The notes beneath the pieces were generated by a model that saw nothing but the letters and a program-made list of their open reading frames with translations, was not told the origin of the DNA and ran no database searches. The position numbers and the translations under genes are program-made. A DNA stretch of 64,000 nucleotides from CFX5 sp023384495 (GTDB taxonomy: Bacteria; Chloroflexota; Anaerolineae; Caldilineales; Caldilineaceae), in the NCBI GenBank assembly GCA_048499455.1, contig JASNZV010000014.1:62001-126000 (forward strand), read 5' to 3'. Shown here piece by piece: positions 24,132 through 33,665 of the stretch (positions within the stretch are counted from its first letter, which is position 1; each line of letters begins with the position of its first letter).

Positions 24132-27115
24132 CGCAATCGCCGCCGACGACGGCGGAACTGCCCGAAGGGGGCGCGATTGCCCAACTCAACGACATCGAGA
24201 TGTACTACGAGATCTACGGCGAGGGCGAGCCGTTGCTGCTCATGCACTCGGTGACCGGCAGCATGGCGCAGTTCGAGAACGTCATCCCCATCCTTGCCGA
24301 GGAATACCAGGTGATCGCCGTCGATTTCCGCGGCCACGGTCGCACCACCGACGCCGGCCAGCCACTCTCCTATGAGCTGATGGCGTCGGATATGGTCGCC
24401 CTGCTGGATCAACTGGAGATCGACGCCGTTCACATTGTCGGCAACAAGGATGGCGGCATCATCGGCCTGGCCATGGCAATGGAGCACCCTGAACGGGTCA
24501 AGAGCCTGGTCGCCGCGTCCGTCAACTGGTCGCCGGCGGGCTTCCACCCCTGGTTTGTGGACTATGTCAAAGGCGCCACCCTCGAAAATTGGGACGCCAT
24601 GACGGGCGAGATGTACCGCACCGTGGCGCCGGACCCGTCCATCATGCCCGTGATGCTGGAGAAGGTGCGCAACCTGCTGCTGATGCAGCCAAACTTCACG
24701 CTGGAGCAACTGGGCGCGATCACAACGCCGGTGCTGGTGTTGGCAGGGGCCGATGAAGAGGTGCTCAAGATCGGGCATGTCGAGCATCTGGCTGCTGCAC
24801 TTCCCGATGCCTCCCTGGTGTGGATCGAAGATGCTGGTCACGGCGTGCTGGACGAGCAATTCGACGCGTGGATGGACGCTGTGGACCTGTTCCTCCGCGG
24901 CGAACTGGATGCGCCGCCTGCGGGCAAGTACGCGGCGGTCAACGACATCCAGATGTACTACGAGATTCACGGCGAGGGTGAACCGCTGCTGTTCATGCCC
25001 AGCGGCATGTGGAGCACGGAGAACTTCGCCGGGTTGACCGCAGCCCTGGCTGAGGAGTATCAGGTCATCGTCATGGACGCGCGCGGTCGCGGGCGCTCCA
25101 CCGATTCCGGCAGGCGGCTGGATATTGCCGTCATGGCCGACGATGTCGTGGCGCTCATGGGCGAGCTGGGCATCGAGACCGCCCATGTTGTCGGCTGGGC
25201 CGACAGCGCGATCGTGGGGCTGGAGATGGCCATGCGCTATCCGGAGCGAGTCGACAGGCTGGTGGCCTATGCGCCCAACTACACCGTCGAAGGCCTGACC
25301 GAGGAACACCGGGCCTGGCTGAAGTCGCTCACCCTGGACGACATGGCTGGGATGTTCGAGGAAGGCTATGCACGGATTGCGCCCAATCCCGAGTACCTGC
25401 CCGTGATCTTGGAGCGGGTGCGCGCCATGTTCCTCACCGAGCCCAACTACACGCTTGACCAGTTGGGCGAGATCACAGCCCCCACCCTGGTGCTGGACGG
25501 CGAGGAGGACGAGTTCATCGTGCGCGAGCACCTGGCGGAGATGGCCGCCGCCATCCCGAACGCCGAACTGGCCTTCCTGCCCGGCCTCAGCCACTATGCG
25601 CCGTTCGAGGACCCGGCAGCATGGACGGCGGCGGTGCTGGAGTTCCTGGCAGAGCCGGCGGCGCAAGCGGTCCCCCGCTTCGAACCGTCCGAATGCAAGT
25701 ACCCGATCCTCGCCGACGCTGACGCCGAGTGCGGCTATCTGGTCGTGCGCGAGGAGCGCAGCAACCCCGACAGCCCGACCATCCGCGTCCACGTGATCAA
25801 GTTCCGCAGCGCCAGCGAGACCCCGGCGCCCGACCCGGTCGTCGTGATTCCGGGCGGGCCAGGTGCGCCGGGCAGTTTTTATGCCTGGCTGTGGGCTGCC
25901 TTGCCGGTGGGCGATGTCATGCGCGCCGAGCGAGATGTCTATCTCTTGGAGACGCGCGGGGCCATGTACTCCGAACCGGCCTTCTATTGCCCGGAGACGG
26001 AAGCCGACGCCGCCGAGAGGGTGGGCATGGGCTTTGCCGAGGAAATGGAGTGGCTCGCCGAGGCCTACCGCGCTTGCCATGACCGGCTTGTGGCGGAAGG
26101 CGCCAACTTCTCCGCCTACGGTCTTCCAGATATTGCCGGTGATGTCGCCGATCTGCGCGCTGCACTGGGCATCGACCAGGTGAACGTCTACGGCGTCTCC
26201 TACGGGACACCGCCGGCGATGCTCCTGATGCGCGATGACCCTGCCTGGGTGCGCAGCGTCATCCTCGACTCCATCATTCCGCCTGACGCCGCCTACGTCG
26301 AGTCTCTGTTGGAAAGCGCGGCAGGCGTCGTCCGGGCGGTCTTTGCCGCCTGCGCCGCCGATCCGGTATGCGAAGCCGCGTACCCGAATCTCGATGCCGT
26401 CTTCTCCGATCTGCTGGCTCAACTGCGCCAGGCGCCGGTACCAGTGACGGTGACGGATGAGGCGGGTCAGGAGCATGTGGTGACGGTGGATGATGTGAAG
26501 TTCTTCCACTACGTATATGACAGCACGTGGATCGGTGACGGCTTTGCGTCGCTGCCGGCCATGGTCTACGGCGCTGCACAAGGCGATCTGCTCCCGGCTG
26601 CGCAGGCGTGGCTGGACCTTGTGTCGAGCAGCCACAGCCCGGTCGCCGCGGCGAACGGCTCGTGGGCGAGGGGTTTGACCTATGCGACTGAGTGTCTGCA
26701 GGAGGGCAGCAAGACCGACCTGGCCGCCGTCATCGCGGCCTATGAGCAAGCCGATGTCGCCCCAACGCTGCGCGATTGGGCGCCCGCCTATCATACGCTT
26801 GAAAACATCTCACCATGCGAGTATTGGAACGTGACGCCGCCGGAGCCGAACGTTGCCATCGAGCCGGTGACGAGCGACCTGCCCGCGCTGATGCTCACCG
26901 GCGCGTTCGACCCGGCCACGCCGCCATCGTTGAGCCGGGCCGCGGCCGAGCGGCTGCCCAACAGCTTCTTCTATGAGTTGCCGGCAGGCCATGGCCTGAT
27001 CCTCACCGAGTGCGCGCTGGACCTGATCGCCCAATTCCTGGCCGACCCGACCCAGGCGCCGGATAGCACCTGCATCGGCGAGATGACGCCAAGTTGGGTG
27101 CTGCCGGAGAAGTGA
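24056..27115 (+). CDS. Secreted triple alpha/beta hydrolase, two pseudo-domains plus TAP-like domain
   Basis: 1019 residues: signal peptide (1-28), then three alpha/beta-hydrolase folds (about 40-285, 292-535, 545-1019). Domains 1 and 2 are related to each other (YYEIYGEGEPLL / YYEIHGEGEPLL), but their nucleophile elbows read GNKDG (K131) and GWADS (A382), where the family normally has GxSxG, so both look catalytically dead. Domain 3 resembles tripeptidyl-aminopeptidase/proline iminopeptidase-type hydrolases and keeps GVSYG (S715), the oxyanion segment PGGPGAPGS and a late GH pair (LPAGHGLI). Probable extracellular peptidase or esterase with two binding modules. The 3' end and the hairpin after it are duplicated at 33531-33704. 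Confidence 0.85.
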   Translation: MYRMNKVLTWLVLVALLVSAFQPVVAQSPPTTAELPEGGAIAQLNDIEMYYEIYGEGEPLLLMHSVTGSMAQFENVIPILAEEYQVIAVDFRGHGRTTDAGQPLSYELMASDMVALLDQLEIDAVHIVGNKDGGIIGLAMAMEHPERVKSLVAASVNWSPAGFHPWFVDYVKGATLENWDAMTGEMYRTVAPDPSIMPVMLEKVRNLLLMQPNFTLEQLGAITTPVLVLAGADEEVLKIGHVEHLAAALPDASLVWIEDAGHGVLDEQFDAWMDAVDLFLRGELDAPPAGKYAAVNDIQMYYEIHGEGEPLLFMPSGMWSTENFAGLTAALAEEYQVIVMDARGRGRSTDSGRRLDIAVMADDVVALMGELGIETAHVVGWADSAIVGLEMAMRYPERVDRLVAYAPNYTVEGLTEEHRAWLKSLTLDDMAGMFEEGYARIAPNPEYLPVILERVRAMFLTEPNYTLDQLGEITAPTLVLDGEEDEFIVREHLAEMAAAIPNAELAFLPGLSHYAPFEDPAAWTAAVLEFLAEPAAQAVPRFEPSECKYPILADADAECGYLVVREERSNPDSPTIRVHVIKFRSASETPAPDPVVVIPGGPGAPGSFYAWLWAALPVGDVMRAERDVYLLETRGAMYSEPAFYCPETEADAAERVGMGFAEEMEWLAEAYRACHDRLVAEGANFSAYGLPDIAGDVADLRAALGIDQVNVYGVSYGTPPAMLLMRDDPAWVRSVILDSIIPPDAAYVESLLESAAGVVRAVFAACAADPVCEAAYPNLDAVFSDLLAQLRQAPVPVTVTDEAGQEHVVTVDDVKFFHYVYDSTWIGDGFASLPAMVYGAAQGDLLPAAQAWLDLVSSSHSPVAAANGSWARGLTYATECLQEGSKTDLAAVIAAYEQADVAPTLRDWAPAYHTLENISPCEYWNVTPPEPNVAIEPVTSDLPALMLTGAFDPATPPSLSRAAAERLPNSFFYELPAGHGLILTECALDLIAQFLADPTQAPDSTCIGEMTPSWVLPEK

Positions 27116-27143
27116 GGGTGGTTGGTTCTAGCTTGCGTAATGT

Positions 27144-27182
27144 GTGAGCGGTGATAGGGTGAGAGTTTGTATCGCCGCTCAC
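27144..27182. repeat. Hairpin after hydrolase gene (duplicated)
   Basis: GTGAGCGGTG (27144-27153) pairs with CGCCGCTCAC (27173-27182), one G-T pair. A near-copy with perfect arms is at 33666-33704, after the leftover hydrolase tail. No T-run is present. It may stabilise or end the upstream mRNA. Confidence 0.55.
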
Positions 27183-27220
27183 CAGTGTGTGGCCGTCCCC
27201 ATCGGGAAGGAGCTGGCACT

Positions 27221-30200
27221 ATGACTCAAAAGCGATCAGCACCGGTGCTGTTTTTCGCCTTTGCCAACGATCAAGATGAGCGAGCGCACTATCTTCGCCG
27301 GCTTGGCGAGGAGGCGCGCCGTATTCGCAGTGCATTGGAGGATATGGCTGTTCGCCATGACCTCTGCGAGTTGGTGATCCGCCAGAACGCCACTGTCGAC
27401 GAAGTCCTTGATGTGTTTCAGGAGCCCAAATATCGCGACCGCATTGCAATCTTTCACTTTGGTGGTCATGCCAATAGCTATCAACTCCTGTTAGAGGATG
27501 CACAGGGTAAACGGGCCGTTGCTGACGCTGGGGGTTTGAGCGCTTTTTTGGGGCTACAGAAGAACCTGAAATTGGTCTTCCTGAACGGCTGTAGCACAGA
27601 GCCACAGGTGCAGGGGCTGCTCGACGCCAACGTGCCGCTTGTTATCGCGACCCTGGGGCCCATCGACGACCAGATGGCTGCGGACTTCGCTGCCCGTTTC
27701 TATCAGGCCCTGGGCTGTGGCCGTAACCTTGGCGCATCCTATGATGAGGCAGTGGCAGCGTTGCAGACCAAAGCCGGTGGCAACCCGCGCCATCTGTACC
27801 TGAGCGCGTCGCCACTGGCCGCGGCGCCAACCGACCGCTGGCCGTGGATACGACGGTTGCATCCGGGCGCCGAGATCACGCTGGCCTGGAGCCTGCCAGA
27901 GGCCGCCAGTGATCCGCTGTTTGGCCTGCCGCCCATTCCCGATCAACTGTGGCGGAAGCTGCCGGAATGCCCTTTCCGGGGGCTGGACTGGTTCACCCGT
28001 GAAGATGCGCCAATCTTCTTTGGGCGGGGCTGTGAGATTCGTGAGCTCTACCAACAGATTACAGCCCCGCGGTCGCTGCCCCTGATCCTCTTCTATGGGC
28101 AGTCGGGCGTAGGGAAATCGTCACTACTGGCGGCCGGTCTGTTGCCACGGCTGGAGCAGAGCCACACCATCTGTTACCAACGGCGCAACCAGGCGATTGG
28201 ATTATTGGGCGCCCTGCAGGCTGCGCTGCCGGAACATGGATCGGGCATGACATTGGCCGCAGCTTGGGCGGCAATCGAGGCGCGTGACGGGCGTCCGCTG
28301 TTGGTCATACTGGACCAGGTCGAAGAAGTCTTCACCCGCCCCAATTCGGAGCAGCCTCACGAACTGGCTGAGTTCTTGAAAGCGCTGTCGGGCATCTTCA
28401 CGGATACGGAGCACCACCCCCAGGGTAAACTGATCCTGAGTTTTCGCAAGGAGTGGCTGGCCGAGATCAAGCGTCAGGTGCTGGAGCAGAAATTGCCCCA
28501 TGCAGAGGTATTCCTACAGCGGTTGAGCGATCGCGGTGTCGTCGAGGGCATCGAAGGGCCTACGCGTACTCCAGAACTGCAGGCCAAGTATCGACTGGCA
28601 GTCGAAGGACGGCTGCCAGTCGTGATCGCCGACGACCTGTTGGCCGACCGGGAATCGGCTGTAGCGCCCACATTACAGATCCTGCTCACCAAAATGTGGA
28701 AGCGCGCCGAACAAATCCGCCCCAATCAACCTTGCTTCGACCATGCCCTCTATGACGAATTACGCCAACAGGGTCTCGGATTGGACGACGTCCTGGCTCA
28801 ACAATTGGCTGAACTGGAGCAGCACCAGCCTGACGTGGTGCAGTCTGGGCTGGCGCTGGATGTGCTGGCGTACCATACAACGCCGTTGGGTACGGCTGCC
28901 GAGCACACGCGCGAGGAGTTGCGTCAGAATTATCAACATCGTCAAGAGATCCTCGAACCACTCATGCATGAGTGTGTGAATCTCTATCTTCTGGTGGAAC
29001 CGGCGAAGCATGCCCTGGAGAAAGCGCCGTCAAGCCGGCTGGCCCACGATACCCTGGCGCCGTTGGTTCGCCATCGGTTTGACGAATCGGATGCGCCGGG
29101 GCAGCGGGCGCGGCGGATTCTGGAAAACCGCGCTGTGGAGTGGAAAGAAGGACAGAGTGGCGGGCGGCTTGATGACCAAGATTTGGGATTGGTCGAGCAA
29201 GGCGTTATGGGTATGTGCTCACTGACTTGCGACGAAAAGCGTTTGCTCGAAGCCAGTCTGAAGCAGCGCAGAAATCGAAGGTTTAGACGAACCGTTGCAT
29301 GGGTGTCGACTGTCGCTGTCGCTCTTGCATTCGTCGCATTGCTGTCCCTGCGCTTCATTTCAGCATTACAACGCGCAAATGAAGCGCACAGTCTAAAACT
29401 AGCCATTGCTTCACAAAACGCGGCGGATATCGGGGATCAAGATCTGGCAGTCGCCCTTGCTCTAGAAGCCTATCAAGGAATTTCGGCAGCAAAGATTCAA
29501 GACAACCGCGCCGTGAAAACCATCGGCTCCATGGCCCCAGGTTTGGCGCGGGAGCTGGCGGCGATAGTACCACCGGAGACCGAACGTGCACTGAGTCTCT
29601 TCTATCGTACTCCGGGATTCACGCGGAGTCATCTGAATGGCCACAGAGGGAGTGTCACCAGCCTGGCTTTCCATCCGAGCGATAGTCATGTAGCGATATC
29701 GAGTGCGCAGGATGGCAGCGTGATTCTATGGAATCTTCAGCGCGGTGCAGGCCAGCCACTGGCTTGGCATACAGGAACGGCCTACAGCCTGGCCTTCAAT
29801 GTGACTGGGCAACAGGTGATTGCCGGATATGAGGATGGCGCGCTTGTGCTGGGCGAACTCGAAACTGAGGACCAGTGGAGAGTTGTAGGGAAGGTGACAG
29901 CCCATAACGGCGCGGTTACCGCAGTGGCGTTTAGCCCAACTGGGAAGCAAATTGTTTCAGGTGGGGCGGACAGCACAGTGAAGCTATGGAATCTAGAGTA
30001 TAACCCCATCGAAAATGTATGGACACTTCCGGATCGTAGCCAATGGACGTTCACAGATCATACGGACGAGGTCACAAGCGTGCTCTTCAGCCCGACGGAG
30101 CCTGCTATTGTTTCGGGTTCGGGTGACGGTTTCATCTATTTGATCGACGCCGCCAATGGAACAAGAATCGGCGAGGGGCTTTTTGGGGATAATGGCGGTA

Positions 30201-30889
30201 TAGTTGGTCTGGCAATCAGCTCGGATGGGAAAAGAATCTTTGCTGGCGCAGGCAGGTATGGCTATGGTGGGAATCGCAGTTGTCTCTGGTCACTTGATAC
30301 CAATAAATGTCTTGACTTTCCACCGTATGGAGAGGAAGGGCACATTGACAGTGTGACAGGTGTCGCTTTCAGCCCGAACGGTCGCTATATGGCGTCTGCT
30401 TCAGAAGATCAAAGCATCATACTCTGGAATGGCTCATGGAACGATGATCCTGCCAAAAGAACCATACTACACCGATTTTCAGGCCACAAGCAGACAGTCA
30501 ACCGTGTTGCATTCAGCCCAGATGGTCGCCATATCTTGTCCGGGGCAAGCGATGGCAGCATTCGACTGTGGGATATTGGCGCTGGCGCAGAGATCCATCG
30601 CACCCACGCCAGCAAGTTTGCACTCAGCCCCGATGGACGCAGCGGGTTGGTCGTAGATGGCTCAGAGCTCTATCGCTGGGATATCGAGCATCGAGGCGCT
30701 CCGATTCGCATCGACATACGCTCTGGGTACTGGCCGGTGGAGCACACTTACGTGGTGACTTTCAGCCCCGATGGAGAACGCGTTCTATTTGGCCTGAAGA
30801 CAGGGGCCATCTGTACGCTGGAGTTAGCAACTGAAGCCTCATGGTGTTTTGAGGATCGCCACCCCGGTTGGGTGCGGGTAGTAACGTGA
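27221..30889 (+). CDS. CHAT protease-nSTAND NTPase-WD40 protein
   Basis: 1222 residues. An N-terminal CHAT caspase-like domain (1-195) has the catalytic dyad visible as HFGGH (H83) and LNGCS (C124). A linker PFRGLDWFTREDAPIFFGR leads into an nSTAND1-type ATPase with Walker A GQSGVGKS (293-300) and VILDQVEEVF-type Walker B. A single membrane helix (around 690-710) precedes about seven WD40 repeats starting near residue 805. ATG 27221 is preceded by AAGGAG. Such proteins are thought to be sensor-triggered proteases of bacterial conflict or signalling systems. The frame ends in the propeller at WVRVVT-stop, and more WD40 repeats plus the family's normal C-terminus follow in another frame. Confidence 0.88.
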   Translation: MTQKRSAPVLFFAFANDQDERAHYLRRLGEEARRIRSALEDMAVRHDLCELVIRQNATVDEVLDVFQEPKYRDRIAIFHFGGHANSYQLLLEDAQGKRAVADAGGLSAFLGLQKNLKLVFLNGCSTEPQVQGLLDANVPLVIATLGPIDDQMAADFAARFYQALGCGRNLGASYDEAVAALQTKAGGNPRHLYLSASPLAAAPTDRWPWIRRLHPGAEITLAWSLPEAASDPLFGLPPIPDQLWRKLPECPFRGLDWFTREDAPIFFGRGCEIRELYQQITAPRSLPLILFYGQSGVGKSSLLAAGLLPRLEQSHTICYQRRNQAIGLLGALQAALPEHGSGMTLAAAWAAIEARDGRPLLVILDQVEEVFTRPNSEQPHELAEFLKALSGIFTDTEHHPQGKLILSFRKEWLAEIKRQVLEQKLPHAEVFLQRLSDRGVVEGIEGPTRTPELQAKYRLAVEGRLPVVIADDLLADRESAVAPTLQILLTKMWKRAEQIRPNQPCFDHALYDELRQQGLGLDDVLAQQLAELEQHQPDVVQSGLALDVLAYHTTPLGTAAEHTREELRQNYQHRQEILEPLMHECVNLYLLVEPAKHALEKAPSSRLAHDTLAPLVRHRFDESDAPGQRARRILENRAVEWKEGQSGGRLDDQDLGLVEQGVMGMCSLTCDEKRLLEASLKQRRNRRFRRTVAWVSTVAVALAFVALLSLRFISALQRANEAHSLKLAIASQNAADIGDQDLAVALALEAYQGISAAKIQDNRAVKTIGSMAPGLARELAAIVPPETERALSLFYRTPGFTRSHLNGHRGSVTSLAFHPSDSHVAISSAQDGSVILWNLQRGAGQPLAWHTGTAYSLAFNVTGQQVIAGYEDGALVLGELETEDQWRVVGKVTAHNGAVTAVAFSPTGKQIVSGGADSTVKLWNLEYNPIENVWTLPDRSQWTFTDHTDEVTSVLFSPTEPAIVSGSGDGFIYLIDAANGTRIGEGLFGDNGGIVGLAISSDGKRIFAGAGRYGYGGNRSCLWSLDTNKCLDFPPYGEEGHIDSVTGVAFSPNGRYMASASEDQSIILWNGSWNDDPAKRTILHRFSGHKQTVNRVAFSPDGRHILSGASDGSIRLWDIGAGAEIHRTHASKFALSPDGRSGLVVDGSELYRWDIEHRGAPIRIDIRSGYWPVEHTYVVTFSPDGERVLFGLKTGAICTLELATEASWCFEDRHPGWVRVVT

Positions 30890-31041
30890 GATTATCTCAC
30901 ACCCCTAGACTGGGAGTCTGGCCAGAAAATACGAGGCGATTTTGAAGCCGAACTTGGACACCCAGAGTGGTGGGAAAAAAGCTTACGCAGTGAGCTCAAT
31001 ACTTCAATTCACTCTGCTCCGGAGCGGTATGAGATTATCTC
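30887..31041. other. Interrupted WD40 junction with 12-bp direct repeat
   Basis: TGAGATTATCTC occurs at 30887-30898, where it supplies the in-frame TGA stop, and again at 31030-31041, where frame 0 resumes WD40 coding (TTWVRDIAFNP). The 143-base period is not a multiple of three. Between the copies, the frame of the upstream gene stays open (WESGQKIRGDFEAELGHPE...) but does not look like WD40. The arrangement suggests insertion or misaligned duplication; removing one unit would not by itself remove the TGA. Confidence 0.6.
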
Positions 31042-31805
31042 CTACCACTACCTGGGTGCGAGACATTGCCTTTAACCCTACCAATGGCAACCAGGCTGTT
31101 TCAGGTTCCTACTGTGCAGACCCCCATACAGCTCATCCGAACTGTGACGGCAACCTGATCCTATGGGATATTGCCCGCCGCAAGAAAAAACAGGTGCTGG
31201 ATGGCCATACCACTACGGTAACAGCAGTCGCATTCAGCCCCAATGGTTACTATATGGTTTCGGGATCAGGCGACCGGACAATGATTTACTGGGACATGAG
31301 AAATCTTACAGAAGTGCGAACCTTTGGCCCTATATCGCCAGTGAATGATGTCGCCTTCAGCCCTGATGGTCAACAGGTTCTTTCCGGCCACGATGATCCT
31401 CTTCTGAGACTCTGGGATGTGAATAGCGCTGGGTCAGAACCTCGTATCTACGTAGGACATACCGACCCCATCAGCGCCGTTTCCTTTAGCCACGATGGTC
31501 GTTTTGCGCTTTCAGGCGCAGAGGACGCCCTACGAGTGTGGGACATTGAATCGGGCGACCAGATCGTCAGCTTTGTTGGGCACAGTGGACGTATCCAGCA
31601 GGCTATCTTTGTGGGCGACGGTCAAATGATACTGGCATGGGATATGTGGAGAGACGATACGCTTCGATTGTGGAAACTCCCGCCAGACGCGCTGGATGGC
31701 CTGGTCGACTGGATTCTGGAAAACCGCTATGTTCGCGAACTGACATGCGATGAGCGAGCGTTCTATCGGGTCGAACCCATGTGCGCCCAGATTCCGCCTG
31801 ATTGA
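31029..31805 (+). CDS. C-terminal WD40 half of the CHAT-NTPase protein
   Basis: 258 residues of WD40 repeats (DGNLILWDIAR, DRTMIYWDM, LLRLWDV, ALRVWDI) ending in VDWILENRYVRELTCDERAFYRVEPMC, the standard C-terminal signature of bacterial nSTAND-WD40 proteins. It therefore belongs to the upstream gene and is probably detached by an in-frame stop and a frame change. ATG 31029 is proposed as a possible independent start because GGAG lies 4-5 bases upstream; ATG 30942 is a longer alternative without a ribosome site. It could be a pseudogene half, an independently translated subunit that completes the propeller, or a sequencing artefact. Confidence 0.6.
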   Translation: MRLSPTTTWVRDIAFNPTNGNQAVSGSYCADPHTAHPNCDGNLILWDIARRKKKQVLDGHTTTVTAVAFSPNGYYMVSGSGDRTMIYWDMRNLTEVRTFGPISPVNDVAFSPDGQQVLSGHDDPLLRLWDVNSAGSEPRIYVGHTDPISAVSFSHDGRFALSGAEDALRVWDIESGDQIVSFVGHSGRIQQAIFVGDGQMILAWDMWRDDTLRLWKLPPDALDGLVDWILENRYVRELTCDERAFYRVEPMCAQIPPD

Positions 31806-31952
31806 CAATTGCAGGTCAAATGAACATTCCCATCTGCGAAGCGGACCGCCGCTCTGTTCGACAACTCGTCAAAGAGAGCGACTGACGAACAGTGGACAAC
31901 GGAAAAAGTGAAGTTGTTCCCTGTTCGATGAACACCAAGAGGAGTAACGTCG

Positions 31953-33437
31953 ATGTTACGCATAAATCGATTTCTCAGCCTGCTACTATTAACTGCACTG
32001 CTGGTCAGTGCATGTTGGCCTTGGGCGCCTTCACCACCCAATGGGGATTGGCCTCGACCAGACGACGATGGAGCCGACCGCCATCATGATAACATCGATT
32101 ACAGGGTTGTTACCTCAAGCACAGCAGACACAGCGCTGGATTATGCTTGGTGGGAACACCCTCACGATTCCATGCAAAAGATCGTGTTTGGCGGAACCGT
32201 TTGGGAGCCATCTGGGCCATTAGAGGCCATCGGTTCAATCGGTGGATGTACGGCCACGCTCATCTCGGAATTCGCGGCGCTGTCGGCAGCTCACTGTAGA
32301 TCAAACGGTGCTACAGTCACGTTCACGCTGCCCAACAGCCGGGGGAGTATCAAAGGAACCATGGTACATCATCCGCTCTATGAGGTCCTCAAGTGGGCTT
32401 CCTATGACTATGCTGTCATCAAGTTCAGCCATTCGATCTTCAAGGATAAAAACGTCAACGCAGCAGGTTTAGCCCCACTGCCCATCTCTCAGGAAACGCT
32501 TAGGAAAAACGATAGCATCCTTCTCTATGGTTACGGCAAGTTTGGCCAAGAGGGTTGCAGCAACGATCCCGATGGACGCCCAAGATGGGCGCCGGTTCAG
32601 TTAGCCGAGGTCGATGAGGATTGGCACTACAAAGCGAAGCAGCACAGCGCCGGTCTTTGCGAAGGAGACTCCGGTGGACCTATGCTCATTTACGATCGTC
32701 GTTGGATTGTTGCAGGCGTAAACTCCTGGACCGGTAGTCCTCCCGACTCATTTGCAAAGTCAACTTATGTGGCCAGTGACTGGATTAAGCAGAACAGTGG
32801 CGACCCCAGCCTTCCGGGTGATACTTGGGGGCATTGCGTGCTTTATGACACAGATGTCGACGGAAGCTACCTGAGCTTCCGTGGGAACATCCCTTCGTTT
32901 ACGGGCGACTCGTCCTTCTGGGACAATCGAACGAGCCAGGTATGGGTAAAGAAAGGCTTCCAGTCCACCCTGTACGATGGCGCTAACTATAGCAGCCAGT
33001 TGGTAATGTTCGATGGCTTCAATGGTCACGACTGCAATCAGTTTGGATGTCTTTATGACTTGACAAGATCGACAACCAACAACCGTGCATCATCGGTCAA
33101 ATGTGAGAGCGCGCTGCCAGGTGAGACCTGGGGTCACTGCGTCTTGTACGATAGATATGGCGATGGCGGCTACCTGAGCACCCAGGGGGACATCTCCTCG
33201 TTTTCTGGCGAAGACTCCTTCTGGAACAACCGAAGCAGCCAGATGTGGGTCAAAAGGGGATACACAGCAGTGCTCTATCCGAGTGCTGGCTACAAGGATA
33301 ACGGCACAGGTCATCAGCGCGAGGTGAAACGTGGCGGCTATGTGGGTAATTGGTGTAACTCCTATGGATGTCTCCATGACCTTGTGGGAACCGAGGCAGA
33401 GAATACGACAAGCTCGTTACGATGTCGAGCTGACTGA
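31953..33437 (+). CDS. Secreted trypsin-like protease with two beta/gamma-crystallin domains
   Basis: 494 residues. The signal peptide ends in LLVSAC (Cys21), a lipobox. The S1 peptidase domain (about 75-290) has all catalytic residues: SAAHC (H114), YDYAVIKF (D152) and GDSGGP (S240). Two tandem beta/gamma-crystallin-like modules follow (about 295-390 and 393-494). Each begins with a GDTWGHCVLYD / GETWGHCVLYD strand and has D/N-rich SFWDNRTSQVWVK / SFWNNRSSQMWVK motifs typical of the calcium-binding fold, also used in streptomycete protease inhibitors. AGAGGAG precedes the ATG. Its neighbour upstream is the broken CHAT-NTPase and downstream is a leftover hydrolase tail. Base composition is less GC-rich than surrounding genes, hinting at transfer. 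Confidence 0.87.
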   Translation: MLRINRFLSLLLLTALLVSACWPWAPSPPNGDWPRPDDDGADRHHDNIDYRVVTSSTADTALDYAWWEHPHDSMQKIVFGGTVWEPSGPLEAIGSIGGCTATLISEFAALSAAHCRSNGATVTFTLPNSRGSIKGTMVHHPLYEVLKWASYDYAVIKFSHSIFKDKNVNAAGLAPLPISQETLRKNDSILLYGYGKFGQEGCSNDPDGRPRWAPVQLAEVDEDWHYKAKQHSAGLCEGDSGGPMLIYDRRWIVAGVNSWTGSPPDSFAKSTYVASDWIKQNSGDPSLPGDTWGHCVLYDTDVDGSYLSFRGNIPSFTGDSSFWDNRTSQVWVKKGFQSTLYDGANYSSQLVMFDGFNGHDCNQFGCLYDLTRSTTNNRASSVKCESALPGETWGHCVLYDRYGDGGYLSTQGDISSFSGEDSFWNNRSSQMWVKRGYTAVLYPSAGYKDNGTGHQREVKRGGYVGNWCNSYGCLHDLVGTEAENTTSSLRCRAD

Positions 33438-33530
33438 ACAGTTGCCTCTTCGTAGGCGGGAACCCGATTTTGCCAGGGTGGAATGGCATTTGCGTTTCCA
33501 CGCGAGGCGCGGCCAGATCAGTGCTGTCGG

Positions 33531-33635
33531 CATGGCGCTGGATCTGATCGCCCAGTTCCTGGCCAACCCGACCCAGGCGCCGGATAGCGCCTGCATCGGC
33601 GAGATGGAGATGAACTGGGCGCCGCCGGAGTAGTG
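33531..33635 (+). pseudogene. Leftover C-terminus of a secreted alpha/beta hydrolase
   Basis: The segment reads ALDLIAQFLANPTQAPDSACIGEMEMNWAPPE and stop, nearly the same as the last 30 or so residues of the triple hydrolase (ALDLIAQFLADPTQAPDSTCIGEMTPSWVLPEK). DNA identity continues past the stop (gagggtggttggtt) into a matching hairpin. No upstream hydrolase sequence remains; the trypsin-like gene occupies that place. Confidence 0.75.
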
Positions 33636-33665
33636 AGGGTGGTTGGTTGCATCTGGCGTGATGGT

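Noticed and set aside
23921..26794. 957-codon open frame on the minus strand over the triple hydrolase
   Set aside because: It is the codon-bias shadow of the hydrolase gene. Its translation is rich in H, R and G with no recognisable domain, while the plus strand carries three clear hydrolase folds.
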